From contig OZ038422.1 of the NCBI GenBank assembly GCA_964036155.1, forward strand, positions 80,933,201 to 80,997,200: DNA of 64,000 bases, given 5' to 3'. Within the stretch, counting starts at the first letter, position 1. Each line of letters begins with the position of its first letter. The notes beneath the pieces are model-generated. The model was not told where the DNA came from. It made no database searches and was given only the letters and a program-made list of their open reading frames with translations. Below, in pieces: positions 1-12,800 of the stretch. The position numbers were made by a program, and so were the translations under genes. This stretch comes from Diploscapter coronatus. Taxonomy: Eukaryota; Nematoda; Chromadorea; Rhabditida; Rhabditidae.

Positions 1-629
1 CCGAGTCAAAGAATCGAGATTTGATTAGGTCGAAAGACAAGCGGACAAGAGAGATGAAGGACTGGCCGCATTAATGGCACCTGCTAATTGCCTGACAAAA
101 TCACACTTCATTCACAACTCACATCAACACGTCCATTCAAATTGAGAATAGCCAACGAGAAAAACTACTCACGCGGATTGTGAAGTCCAATCTGCTGGTG
201 GATAGATAACTCGAACTAAATCTTCTTCAAAACATCAACCATTGAATTGAGAAGTTCCTGCTGCATCGAGATGAATATTTCAAACGGAGAATAAACACGA
301 TGGCATCATCTATCTGAAGGATACAAATTTACCCCACAATAATTCTTGCCGAAAACTTTACAGAATCATTTGTAGAGAAGTAATCGTCTTTATATCAGTT
401 GGTTGATCGATGCAGAGCCATTTCGAGTACTTTTATCGCTTCAAGATTGCTTTTGAACCATCTAATCTCATCTCATCGTTAAAAATTTATGGACGATTTG
501 ACGGAAAACATAGTTGTAATTTCTTGATTTCTACTCAATTCTTCCGAATTCTCACTTGATTTGTCATTTTAATCTTCAGTAAAAGAAGACATTCAATTCG
601 CTAGTTGTTTTATTGCTTGAACGTAGCTA
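1..629. other. Non-coding left edge
   Basis: I see no reading frame, RNA gene or repeat here that I can support. It lies downstream of the small minus-strand gene proposed at 630–882 and may contain its 3' untranslated region. Confidence 0.4.
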
Positions 630-882
630 CTATTCGACGAGGTCCTGTTCGAGTGCTTGTATGTCTTCCTGCAGAGCATCTTGCCGCCGTCCTTCCTCTT
701 CCCCTTCTCCATTCGTCAGTTGTTGTCCGATGGTGTCGTATCTCAACTCAAATAATGTCCGCCTGAATTGGACAAATTTCGAAGTTTTTTTTTTTGTTTT
801 GAACGAAACACCATGAAATGAAGAGCAGTGACGACCACGACAACGCGGTTACCTGCTTGAACAAGGTCAGTAAGTAATTCAT
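630..882 (-). CDS. Possible small two-exon protein, acidic C-terminus
   Basis: Tentative model. On the minus strand an ATG at 882 (MNYLLTLFKQ…) can be joined by a GT–AG intron (TC|GTGGTCG … AATTCAG|G) to a terminal exon that ends in TAG at 630–632. The terminal exon is rich in Glu, Gln and Asp (LQEDIQALEQDLVE at the very end) and looks like a short amphipathic helix. The joined protein is only about 55 residues. The reading phase fits, but no family is recognised and the first exon could belong further upstream, so this may be the 3' end of a longer gene. The next feature to its right is the F-box/Kelch gene on the same strand. Confidence 0.3.
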
Positions 883-1144
883 TTAGAAAATGGTTTTTAA
901 AATTTCATTTTTTATTTCCAAAAATCCTTTCTACTTGAAATAATAATGAACAAATATTTTTCATTGAATATCGAATGAGTTCAATTAGTCGATAATTTCG
1001 CTGTAATGCTTTGCATATTGTCGGTTTCATTCAACGATTCAATGTTTATTTATAAATCGATTTTCGAATCAGAAACAACCGAATAAAGATGAAGATAATT
1101 GTTGATGGTAAATTTTTGAGATCAACGACATTCAGTCTTCATTA

Positions 1145-2399
1145 TCAGAAATTGTTCGGAATTTCGCCTACGACTTTCCATTCATTTAGAGTCGGGTCGT
1201 ATTCTTCGATTGAATTACAAAACTTTTGAAATCTAAGTTAACAAATATTTCGTATAAAGATGTACAAAATCTCAGCTCACCCCCCGATTGCATACAACTT
1301 TCCATTGGCGACAATGAGCGAATGATACTTTCTTGTATAGTTCGAATTAGCGATTCTAGAAATTCGACTGTCAACTGGAGCTGAGGGATCGAAACGCAGA
1401 CAGGATTTTAATACTTGACAATCAATAGAAGAACTAAATATATAATGATACATTATTTATCATACAAAATCAATTACCGATATCCTCCAGTAATGTAAAT
1501 TCTTCTATTTAGAGATACAACTCCGAAATTAATCCGTTTTTCTGGAAGCTCTCCAATTTCAATCCATTCCCGTTCATCGTCTGATAATCGATATATCTTT
1601 CTACTTTCAAGACCAACAATAACTGAACATTCATAATCACAATAATGAATATGCTATAATGTGACCGTATAAAGTTTCATCGCATGTTATTGCTCGAACA
1701 CAACTAATTCGAAGAGGAAAAGCAGGTCCTGTTATCCATGTTCCGTCTATTAAAACCTGAATACATTATTTCATAGACTTTTATTCGATCTTCTTACATC
1801 AACTCGATTAATCCACTCATATTTTTTAGGATCCATTCCACCCAAATAATACAATTTGTCTTTGAAATAGGCCACAGATGCACTATTACGCCATTCAGGA
1901 GGACCTGGACCTATAAAACTCTTTGAATCGGTCATTCATGGGGTTGTTGATAAGACCTCTTGAAATTTGTCGAGTATTCAGATCGAAAATTTCAAACGAT
2001 TTGTGATAAGATCCAATTGCAAAAATCTAAAATTACAAAATTGGCAATGGCAAATAAAATAATCTACCTTATCTTTTGTTGTTGCTACTTTATATGGCTC
2101 ATAATAGCTAGTAAATTTCGTAATCTGCTTAACAGAAATATTATGCGAATCAAACAGACAAATTCCTCCTTGACCAAATAAGTTTTTTGTATAGGGGACT
2201 AAATACTAAAATTAATTTTCGAGAATACAAGAAATATTTTCCTACAATAGAATAGAATTTCCCTCTCGAGCGCTGTCGGCCGATATTTCTTGATTATTTG
2301 CATCATTCGATTGCTAGTCCGGGCCAATTGTTTCAGCTCTTTGGATTCAGGATATTCGCAGATCAACAATATAATTTCGACTGGTAACTTGGCTAACAT
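1145..2399 (-). CDS. F-box/Kelch-repeat protein, copy 1
   Basis: Eight exons on the minus strand, with phases all consistent: 2399–2246, 2198–2068, 2026–1957, 1910–1798, 1756–1666, 1622–1478, 1433–1281 and 1232–1145. The seven introns are 41–48 nt. The protein is 314 residues. Residues 1–35 form an F-box (LAKLPVEIILLICEY…), the motif that binds Skp1 in SCF ubiquitin ligases. The rest is a run of Kelch-like blades with the Gly-Gly/Tyr/Trp signature, for example LYYLGGMDP, YITGGYRS and KLYAIGGFQ followed by YDPTLNEWKVVG. Such proteins are substrate adaptors; the substrate is unknown. The start is the first ATG before the F-box. An upstream GTAAGT donor at about 2690 suggests a non-coding first exon. 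A second intact copy lies at 59811–61081. Confidence 0.85.
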
Positions 2400-2616
2400 C
2401 TTTGTTAAGTCGTTGTTAAGAAACCTAAACAATCACCATAGTATTATTTCAAAATGGAAATAGTGAAAAGAGTATTGATTGAGTGAGAAAGTCTGCAATT
2501 AATAATTTAAAAGTAAATGTAACCCTATTTAGGCGATATCAAGTTGAGATTCCGTGTCGGAAATATACAAATTGAAACTAAAAATAAGTGAGGAAGAAAA
2601 AGAAAAATAACCATTC

Positions 2617-2763
2617 ATGGAAAACGAGAACTGGGAATTGAATGAGAAGGATAAAGAATTCGGCGATTGGATCTTTGGGTCACTTACTCGGTATTTTCTG
2701 TATCTCTTCGTGCACTATTTCCTCTTCATTGATTATGCAGGTGATTTTGGAGGTGTGTCGTGA
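2617..2763 (+). other. Conserved 48-codon ORF in the duplicated segment
   Basis: An ATG-to-TGA frame starting MENENWELNE, acidic at first and then hydrophobic and aromatic (FLYLFVHYFLFI). The same frame is intact in the other copy at 61276–61422, with two or three changes. It lies divergent to, and just upstream of, the F-box/Kelch gene. The antisense strand here contains a good splice donor (GTAAGT), so the conservation may instead reflect the 5' untranslated exon of that gene. No family recognised. Confidence 0.3.
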
Positions 2764-4029
2764 CCACTTTCAAAAAGCCTTTGGGTTAAAACTGTCTTCA
2801 CATTTATGATTGTAGTCTAGCAAGTCCGAATGACGTGGAATTGAACGGGATCTAGATTGGGGAAACTCAAGTTCAGAACTCCATAAACTTGTGTTGTGGT
2901 GATCAGATTTGAAAGATAATTGATCATTAAGCAGGCACGATAAGTAGATGAAATGATGATGTCGGTCGCTTTACCGGGTGCTTAAGAACGCACAGACCTA
3001 AGGAGCACTTTCGCCAGGCGAAGAAAATATACGGAGGTAGGTCGCACAAGCAACATTTATTTTATGACTTCATCATGAATGGAGAACTTTGAACATTTTA
3101 GGCTAGAGATACAAAATTGCATAGCAAACATTATAAGGGATAGGTCGCAAGCGATCGTCTTCCTTAGGTCTGGTTACCATGAAATCCTTAGTCTATCCCT
3201 ACAAGATAATTTATAATTTTTGAAAAGTTGGCAAGGTTTCCAAATTGCCGAGAAAAAGTAAGTTGGGGATTTTACAATTTTATGAAGTATTCAGTTCGTG
3301 GGGTGTTTCGTGTGGATTGTTTTATAAAATTTTACAAAAATCGAAAAGTAATTAATTCATGAACAAATAGCGAAAATCCCGAAAATTGATCTTTTTTTCT
3401 TTGAAATTTCGCCCGGCCCTGATTTTCATGAAATTTTTTTTTTTAATTCATATCCTCCTGTGTGCATTCTAGAATAAGTTCTGGAACAAAAGTTGTTTAC
3501 CTCGTCGAGACGAAGCGTTTGATACCAAATTTGGCCCATTTAGATGCTTCCTAACGATTTTTTAAGTTTCAGTGCGTCATTTACTGTAACGTATACGACG
3601 CGCACCCGAGCTCCGGGACCTCGATTATATTGTTTGGGCCCATTTCCGGAAAAATAATTTTGGGATTGTGCCAAGCCTTTCCTAACAAGTCTCCACTTTT
3701 ATAAAGAACGGCTATTATAGAGTAAGGTAAGGGTAGGAGTAAGATATCCAAAAGGTACAATTCGTGAATAATTAAACCTACAGTTAGAGATAGGGAAGAG
3801 AAGGAAAGTAGAGAGAAATAGTGTGCGGAAAAGATAGATCTCGTCATTTACAAATTGCCGACTTTTTGCACTGTGTTTATCCGGCCACTTGACGAAAATC
3901 GGCTCGATTTCTTCATTCGTCCACTTGTGCTCTCCGAGCAAGGTCGGTCTTTTTCATTTTTCTCTTCAAATTTTCCTAAAATTCCTGATTTTTCAGGTCG
4001 GTCGCATCTGAATCACGCAGGCAGTCACG
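2764..4029. other. Intergenic region upstream of chitin-binding gene
   Basis: No supported gene. It contains a 12-bp inverted repeat, CAGACCTAAGGA at 2993–3004 and TCCTTAGGTCTG at 3161–3172. A polypyrimidine-preceded acceptor (TTTTTCAG) ends at 3996, 33 nt before the ATG at 4030. This acceptor could serve a 5' untranslated exon or trans-splicing. Confidence 0.5.
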
Positions 4030-7000
4030 ATGAGGATCAACCTGCTCTCCGCATTCGCAACGCTGCTTCTTCTCAGCGGTGAGTCCAACAGAGTCATCTC
4101 CCAAATTTGCTAACTGGCCTAAATTTCAGGATTCGTCTCAGCAGCTATCGACACTGGTGACCCGAGTGCGCGACAAAACCCGGTTAGTGCACACACAATC
4201 AACTCAGGGATATTCAATATCGAGATTTTGAAACTTGGTGGATTTCGAATTTTAAAATTTGTTTTGCCTAAAATTATCGTAAAACTGACCTCAAACATTT
4301 TTATCTGCAGCTCAGGAAGATCATTTACTTACTCATCAATTTCAGGAGCAGTTGCCCGAAGTGCTCGAATCGTCCGGCTACGACGCCGACAACCAGACGG
4401 CACTCGGGGAGACGACCACCGAGAAGACGGAGAGGGAAGTTCAACCAATACTGATTTTGGACGAATTCGGGGGATCGCAAGAAGCCGAAGGAGAGAGGGA
4501 AGCTGAGAAGCCGAATGCAGTAGTCAAGGACGTGCACGCTGCTGGCAAAATCTACCGTCAGCAGCCGTACAGAGGGGGTGCTGGGTACGCAGACACAAGC
4601 AAGGTCTTGTACGCAAACAGCCCGTTTTCTGGCTCCTTCCAGCACAGAACAAACGTTCTCGACGATTTTCATGGAAGAGGTTGGTTTGAGACAATTTCGG
4701 TTTTTTCAACTCATTGAATAAGTCGTTTTGAGATAAAGAATAGACGTGTGAATTATTCGACTTGTGAACGACTCCATTTCATTCGTTAGGCAATTTGAAG
4801 AAGTTAGGAATTGATTTGGAACAGGTGAAGAAAAATCGATGAAATTACAGGGCACATCTCGGGCAAGTTGAAGTACTCGGAGAGGAAATCGCCCGAATTC
4901 GTCGGCAGAGCGCAATCGATCGTCGACGATTTCTACGGCTCGAAGGGCAGCTTCGTCGTCAGACCTATCGCCAACAGCATCAACATTCCTGCGTTAGTTA
5001 ATCATGGACAGAGTTGCTCAACATCTCTCTTTCCTTCTCAAACAATGACTATTTCACAATTCAACTTCGACGTTTCGAACGAGTTTTGAACTTCCTAAAT
5101 CTAAAAAAAGTAATGGAAAATTAAATATTCAAAATTGTGTAAAGTCATGGTCAGATTAACTGATTTCAGCGCCCAGCCACCCGTTTTCCCCCCATTCTAC
5201 TCGAATCAGCTTCAGCAACAGCAGAATGCCATGCCCCTTTCCCCTGTGCAGCCAGTCAGCATCGTCATGAACACTCAGTCGGCAGTGCCTCCCTCCCTGC
5301 CTCAGCCACAGATACAGATAGAGCAGTCGTTCCCTGCCCCTGCCCCTGTCCAGTCAATGCAGTCAGTCGCGGTTCCTGTCGCAGTCCCTCAACAGCAGGC
5401 AGAGCAGTCCTCTCCCGAATGGCAGAAGACGTCTGCTGAGGATACTCCAACTGCTTCCGTCTTCCAGACAGAACAACAGCAGCAGGTCGAAGAGAAGGTT
5501 GGCCGAACTGAATATTTAGAAAATGATGGCGCATGGCTGAAGTGGAATAAAAATTTTAACGGAAAATTATTCCCAAAAGTCGGATTTGATGAAAAGACGT
5601 TCAAACGCTGATTTCAGCTGGAGCGAATCGAGGAAGAACAGCCAGTGACATCAACTGCACCCGCATTTGAGACTCCTTCCACTGAATCGGTGCAGGAATT
5701 CGTGCAGCCACAGCCACTACTGACAGAGGTACAGGAACTGCCTTCTTCCACTCAACAGACTGCTCCTTTCGACATCCAACTGCAGGACGAGGAAAGGCCT
5801 TCCAGCGTTTACAGGTATCAGCATATGCATCCACGTGAAACGATTGAAAATAGCACTTTCGACTTCAAATCCTGTATTTCATCTATAGTTTGAAGTTCGT
5901 GCAGTAGAAATTGAGGTCACGTTTCTAGCCAATCAAATCTCATTTCAGTCCGGTGCTCCCAGTCTCGGTGATGGAATTCCGTCCAGCTGCCCAGCCATCC
6001 AACATTCGAGTGGCGGAGCCTTCCCCCTTACCCCAGTTCCAGCCTCCGACTCAGTTCATCTACCCCTCGGCTCGTCCCTCATCCCCTCCAGTCTCGGTCA
6101 TCAATCAGCAGACTGGATCGTTTCTTTCTGCTCCTCCTCAAACCGTCGTCCAATCTCCTAAGTCCATTCAGGTAACTCTTGAAAGGAAAGCATGAAACTT
6201 CAAATCTCACAAAAATGTGATCTTCCCGCCTCTCAAAATGCCACATTTGCATTTTTAAAAGCACCCAGTATATTTCCACGCGCTTGGTAAATTGAACCAG
6301 AAAGTTACTTTCTGCTGAAGTTTCAGTGATGACAATTTCGGATCTCAATTCGTCAACAAAATCTTCTCGTTTCAGCTGCAAGTCGATCAGCCTCGCTCAC
6401 CCTCGCCGTACTCGCCCGAGATGGTCCACGTGAGTGCAGTTCTGCCGGAACCGATTGGAATGGAGCAGGAGATGAAGATGGAGAGTGGCGTGCAGGAAGC
6501 GCGTTGCAAGAATGGCAAACTCATTTTCGATGGACACTGCTCGGCTACGTTCTTCATCTGCATCGATGGACAATTCCAGAGTTGGTCATTAAGTTTTTAT
6601 TTTAAAAAAATATCTCGCTAAACTTAAAAGTCGAAAATTTTCAACTCCCAAAACGGCTAGAAGTCAATGTTTTTATCACTTGCTGTGGAAGATGCAGAAA
6701 TCGATATTCAGAACTGGAATGCTCTTCTCCACTGGTGATGAATCCAGCCATTTCTGCCTGCGACGACAAAGAGCGCGTGGAGGCCTGCCAAGAACAGGGA
6801 CAGGGACAAGAAGTCATGCAGACAGAGGTGCAGCTGCAGACTCTGACAGAGACAGAGACAAAGGAAGAGACGCAGACAGTGATTGGAGGAGAGGAATTGC
6901 CTCTGGAAAGGAACGAAGAGAGAGCAGAAGTGAGGATGCAGATGAACGACAATGGACAGAGGGAGCAGTACGAGGAACAGACCAATCAGATCGTGGAGGT

Positions 7001-8838
7001 TGGTCTTAAATCGTCCATCGTCAACCTTCCTTGCATTTATCTGCACATTAGACTTGCTTCTGACTCGAAACACGAGCTTTTGGTGATATGAAACTGGGCA
7101 AATTCTTTCAAGATTTGTATAAAAATTGCTGATTAAAGGTGCATCATATTCATTCCAGGCTCCTCGCACCACATCGATGGTCCAGTCCGATCCTTCCCCT
7201 CCCGTCTCCTCGGTCGAATGCATCTACTCGCCGTCCTCGTCCATGTTCGCCCTGGGCACCTGCACTCGTGGCTATGGAATCTGCCTGCCTTCGGGTCGAA
7301 TCGCACAATCCGTCTGTGCAGCCGGACAGCTCTTCGATGAGACTCAGAATGTCTGCGTCGACGCGGCCGAGTGCGCCAGTGGACAGAGGAAGGCTGTTCA
7401 GCACATCATTCAATTGGTGCGTCATTTTTTACCTCGTTAAAAGAGATCATACTTTTCTTGATAAGCCTATGAGGACTATGTCTACTTTTCAACCACACAG
7501 AAGGCACAGACACCACCATTTCTTGAATAACGACGAAGATAACATGACATTTATGAAATAGACTCGCTAAGAATGTTAAACTCTTCAACAACTTCTCCCA
7601 TGATGGACTGATTTTTAGGTGGAATCTCTGCAGTCGCGTCCTGCTCTTCCTGCTGCATCCAACCGCATCTCGGACCAGTCTCGTTCTCTTCTTCCAACGT
7701 CGGATTCCCGTTGCGATGGAGCGGCCGAGGGGGCAGTTCTGCCCATCGGCAAGTGCCTCGCCACCTACGTTCTCTGCTTCAACCGATCTGCCTACACCAA
7801 GGAATGCCAGTCCTCGACAGGTCTGTTTTCGCCTTGGTTATGGTTTTACAGCTTTTCGAACCGAGGATGATATTAATCGCATTAGGCGAGAGTGATTCGT
7901 TTTCTCGAAACGCGAAATACCGTTTCATTATAACCCCCTAGTCATGACTCGAAAAGTTGCAGAAGTGTTCTCGACGGCGCTGGGCGGTTGCATTCTGCGA
8001 GCGAACGCACCCGACTGCAACTCGGAACTTCCCCGCGTGCCTGTCTCAATTCCCCTGCCTACGTCTGTAGCCAATGACGATGCAGCAGATCTGCTCAAGA
8101 ACTTCTGCCGCATCCGAAATGATGGCATCTACAGGCATCCCACCAACTGCGCTTCCATTGTTCAGGTTGGTCGAGAATCGTAAATGGGGGACATTTGGGG
8201 AGATCGGTGCCATTGAAGATGTAAATGATGATTTGGTATCAAAGGGATTTTTATTATAGATAATCATCATTGCCAAATCTTTCGCTACATCAATGTTATG
8301 TGGAGGGGGTGACGAGTGAAAGAAACGGACTCAATTAATTGCCAGTCTAGTCTCATTCATCACAATTTGCTCATTTTCAGTGCCATGGCGGCGATGCAAT
8401 AGTGTACCCCGGCTGCACTTCGGGACTCGTGTTCAACGAGAGGAAACTGGCCTGCGATTACCGAGTCAATGTGCCTGAATGCGATATAGAGAAGAGCAAT
8501 GATCTGCCTGGTTTGTACATTCTTCAGCTTATTGAAAAATATGCTCGAATGTCGATAGAATGGAGCGAGAGAACATTTCGCGAGTTTCATGAAATAGTCA
8601 TATTCTTTCCAAATGCCATTTAAAGTCCTTCTTTATGTTGGCCTTTGCAGCAACCTCGACGTGTTCTGTCGCGTCGCACGGCACTACGCAGGCAGATGAC
8701 TCGGACTGCACTGTGTTCTACCGCTGTGTATGGGGTCGTCAGGAGCAGATGCACTGTCCGGAAACCACCGTCTTCAATCCGGCCTTGTCCATCTGTGACT
8801 ATCCTGCAAATGTGCCCCACTGCTCTAAAACTACTTAG
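4030..8838 (+). CDS. Secreted protein with five peritrophin-A (CBM14) chitin-binding domains
   Basis: Fourteen exons: 4030–4078, 4130–4182, 4346–4679, 4851–4992, 5170–5497, 5618–5814, 5949–6171, 6376–6580, 6712–6998, 7159–7415, 7619–7820, 7963–8165, 8381–8510 and 8651–8838. The protein opens with a signal peptide (MRINLLSAFATLLLLSG). A Glu-rich stretch and a long Gln/Pro/Ser-rich mucin-like region follow. Five six-cysteine CBM14 domains come next, encoded at about 6500–6780, 7220–7370, 7700–8015, 8100–8485 and 8665–8825. Each shows the Cys spacing and the aromatic/CD signature near the last cysteines, such as LACDYRVNVPEC and SICDYPANVPHC. Between domains 1 and 2 is a Glu/Gln/Thr-rich spacer. 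Such proteins bind chitin in eggshell, cuticle or gut lining; which one applies here cannot be told from sequence. The first donor/acceptor choices are supported by continuous phase. Confidence 0.9.
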
Positions 8839-9899
8839 GGGGTTCAGATGACCAATAATTCACTTGACTTCCCCTTCACAGGCTTGTCAACCTCATTCTT
8901 TCTTGTATTATGAATTCAACACTCCTTTCTTTCCCATAACTCAGGGAAACTATTCATTTTATCGTATTGCATTTTATTAGTTTTAGATTGTTCTCGATTC
9001 TTGATATTGATATTTTACCATTGCATTTATTCATTTTGTCCTGCTCAATTCGTGTTCTAGAATTGTCTTCAATATGTTTGGCTGTTCACTACTGCTCGTT
9101 TGAATTTTTATTTGATGAAATTTAATGGCATTTGCAGATTTTTAAGAATAAATTTTGACTTGGAAGAAGCTTCTCTGATATCTTTTCTAAAGAAACGTTA
9201 CAGTCAAAAATTTCCATTTTTTTTAAATTTCAAATATTTAACCTGTGCGTGGATCCACGAACGTTCGAGGGCGTTCCCAGTGTGTGAACTTCCCACCTAG
9301 AATCTGATAAAGAAGCTCACATGAAAACACTTTGATTAGATCATTCATTTTTTTCATCAAAATTGTCGATTTTTTCTTCGTTTTCGCTATTGAATTTGAC
9401 TTCACTTTGTAATTTCAAAATATCCGTTGCTAATGTCGAAATTCGCTTATTTACGCAAATTTCTTTTTTCTATTTCAGGTTTAAACATTTGCGCAACCAA
9501 TATTGAATGGTCACGATCTTTCAGAGTTGATGAATGATTAAATGAATGAGTGGGTTTGGGTCTGAGGTGAGTCATCTTGTGATTCATTGTCGATTGCGAA
9601 CTCGAACTCCTTCTGATCCACTCGGCTTCTATTGACTGATTTCACAAATACTTCAACCGTTTGACTGCTCAACTGTCAAAATGTTGGATGTGTTGATTGA
9701 GGCTGCAAAAGCAGACCAGAAGAGAGCAAGGGAAGGCAGGAAGACAAAGAGCAAATGCGCATTGCCACAGACTGATCGAAGGGATTGAAGGAGGGAGGGA
9801 AACTGTTTGGTAACTGAAATTGTTGACTCATTGCATGCAGTTCGTTGATATAAAGAGGCCAACTGAAGGAAGAGGAAGAAGAAGTTGAACGCTACCGAA
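8839..9899. other. Intergenic region and promoter of Gln-rich gene
   Basis: The first part is the 3' untranslated region of the chitin-binding gene. A TATAAAG sequence at about 9849 lies 50 bp before the next ATG and could be a TATA box. The stretch around 9244–9295 (GTGGATCCACGAAC…CAGTGTGTGAACTT) resembles a repeat at 55953–56010. Confidence 0.45.
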
Positions 9900-12800
9900 A
9901 TGAACAAAATATTCGAATCTATTGTCGACAAGGTCCAGAATGGCATCGAAACCATTACCGTCACTGAGGTTCTGCAGGTAAATTTGTGCTTTCACATTAA
10001 GATACTTTATCAGATGTCATTCGGTGCAAAAGTTTAACACTGGCTGACACTTATTGTCAGCGCAGGTAACATGAAGTACATCTTATTTGAAAGATTGCAC
10101 CTTTTCTATAAGATTGGCAGTTACATATCATTTTCACGACGTGCAATCATTCGTAAGGTTTAGCCGGAAAAATAAAACAACCTGAATTTACCACAGCTTT
10201 TCCATTTATGTGTTTCCAAAGTATTCAATTTGCAGAGACCTGCAGCTAATTCACAGGCTCAGCAAGTGCAAAATCAACCGAATCAACCCCAATGCCAGCC
10301 CTTGCAACCCCAGCAACAACAGATGCAACCGGTGGGTCAGAACATGCAGCAGTGTCCCACTCCTACTTCCGGTTTCCAAAATAATCCGAATCCGAACATG
10401 TGCCCTCCAAATACACAACAACAGATGCAACCGGTGGGTCAGAACATGCAGCAGTGTCCCACTCCTACTTCCGGTTTCCAAAATAATCCGAATCCGAACA
10501 TGTGCCCTCCAAATACACAACAACAGATGCAGCCGGTGGGTCAGAACATACAACAGTGTCCCGCTCCTACTTCCGGCTTCCAAAATAATCCGAATCCGAA
10601 CATGTGCCCTCCAAATACGCAACAACAGCAGGTCCAACCAAACTGCCAGAACATGCAGCAGCAAATTCCTGTAATCAGTCCTAATCAACAATCACAAAAT
10701 TTGTGTCCTTCTCCCGTGAACGTGAACAAACAGCAGGATGTTCCCCAGCAATACCCAAGCAATCCAGCTAATTTCTCTCCTAACCAGAACCCACAACAGC
10801 AAAATTGTCCCATCCCTGCGCCTGGTTTTCTCAATCAAAACCCAAATTTGGGCCCCCCAAATGTACTTCAACAACAGCCCAACTGCCCTCCACAAGGAGC
10901 ACAATTCCGAGATGTTCCGCCTCAACAGCAAGGGCCGAATCAGTACCAAAGCAACTCTCTTCAGCCACAACAAGGGTTCCAGAACCAGAATCAGCCGATG
11001 GTGAACAACCAGCAACACAGTGCTTTGAATTCCTTGAAAGTGGGAAATAGGACTTCTCTCCCTTTATTTGTCCCTTTTCGTTCTCATACTTAAGGAAAAA
11101 ACCATCTGTAACGCAGAAACGCGCGGTTTTATCGGGTTTTCTTTATTACCATCGTGTAGAGCGACGTCGAAAACCCCTAATTACCAATAATTAGCCCAGA
11201 ATTACCTAATTACAACCACCTGCTAGTGTAAAGAAAATCCAAAAAAATCGCGATTTTGAACTTTGAAAAGGATTTTCTCGAAAATTTACGCGATAAGGTA
11301 TAGTTTTTAATTCGCAGATCTTTAGATTTGGTATCATAGAAGATATTTCTAAAAGTTTCAGAATGAAAAAACACGAAATCGGAAAACGCCATCGTCGCGA
11401 AATTGGTCAATTCGTTCAAATTCCTTCAAAAGTGCGTATTGCATTTACGCGTACAGAAAAACGTGTGATGTAGGAAAACCGATAATTATTTTTTCTTTGA
11501 AAGATCGAGGGCAACCATCCATGAATCCGAAAAGATTTTCTCCAGAACTCTTCTAGAGCGCTCTAGAACACATCTTGAAAATGCACTAAATTTTATCATA
11601 ATTTCCAGAAAAAGGAGTAGCAGTTGGTTGAGAGAAACTGTAGCGTAATTCTTTTGATTAGAATTTCGAAATCAGGATATTTCGAGGATTTTGATCGGAG
11701 GAATTTACGAAATTCGTTCTAGAACGACTTCTAGAGCGTCCAACAAGTTCAAATCGACTTGTAAATACTTCGATCGACCCGTTTTCTGTTCAGTGTAATT
11801 ATTTTTGAAAATCCTCCGGTTAAAATCTTCGTCTATTCAAGACAAATCAATTGACACCGAATTTGTCGAAATCCGTAAAGTTTGACGCCGCTTCTATTCA
11901 TTTGAAGTTTATCAGTCCGTATTCGTTAACTTTTGCCTGCTAAAAATTCTTCAAATGTGCCGCTATATAATATTTTTTGTTGATTTTCCACCAGAAATAA
12001 TGTTATTTCTCATATTCATGCAAAAAAAAACCTCGTGAAAAACGGTTCAGAACACGCATTTTTCGAAGTTTTCGTTTCCGCAGTCTTCAGACTGTACACG
12101 CTGCTCTTTTTTGCTTTGCTCGATCTCCTCGCCCCCAGAAGTGTCGCGTCTCGGAATTTTTATGATTAGAGGATCGAGACAGACTGCCTTCACACATTTT
12201 CACTATTTTTCACCGGTGAAATCACGAAAAAGAAAAGAAATTTAAGTTTTCCGGGGATGAACAGCGTCTTGAACGACTTGCTGACTTTTGGCATATTTGT
12301 GAGCGCGTTGTAGACGTCGCTCCACGGTGAATTCGCCCTCTTTCGAAAGCCCTATTCATGCTCTAGTGATTTCTGTAAAGAAAAACCAATTTAACTGTGT
12401 TAATTAACGATAATTAGCGAAAATTGATCGCTTTCCTTTTTCCCTTGTGAAAATCGACCATTTCCCGCTTCTTTTCAGTGCGATGTAAATCGCGAAGAGC
12501 TCAAAGCACTGTGGCTTCTTTAAACCCTCTCCTTATTCCCTTCTCTCTCGCGCGAGCGAGAGACTATCGCAAGTGAGGAGGGGAGCAAAATCCTATTTCA
12601 CAGTTCAAAGCACTGTGAGCAACCTAACTAACAACAGCCTATCATTGAAATAGTCTTCCAGCCCCAGCCAGGCACTGGACCCAATAATAATCAACAACAG
12701 CAGTCCATGGGTCAACCTCCTGCAAATCAGCAAGGTCAGAAGCAGTCATTCCAAGGGCAGGCAGGGCAGAACCAGAACTGCTTCCCGAATGCGCAACCGC

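Larger units (their letters stand above)
957..2940. repeat. Segmental duplication, left copy
   Basis: This ~1.98 kb block matches 59631–61590 in the same orientation, with scattered substitutions and small indels. It carries the whole F-box/Kelch gene plus about 500 bp upstream. Homology begins at TTTTCATTGAATATCGAATG and fades near the GATCATTAAGCAG motif. I see no target-site duplication or terminal repeat at the ends, so a segmental duplication is more likely than a transposon. Confidence 0.9.

Noticed and set aside
2199..2221. A 23-nt intron in the F-box/Kelch gene
   Set aside because: A 47-nt intron (2199–2245) gives the same frame with a length like the gene's other introns, and it is also present in copy 2.
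6680..7223. Several 110–170 codon frames over the chitin-binding gene
   Set aside because: These are antisense or offset shadows of the Glu/Gln/Thr-rich exon 6712–6998.
11040..12661. Donor at AAA|GTGGG (11040) as end of exon 2
   Set aside because: It keeps phase too, but the added residues would come from the inserted element's terminal repeat. The donor at 11001 restores a normal pre-insertion intron.
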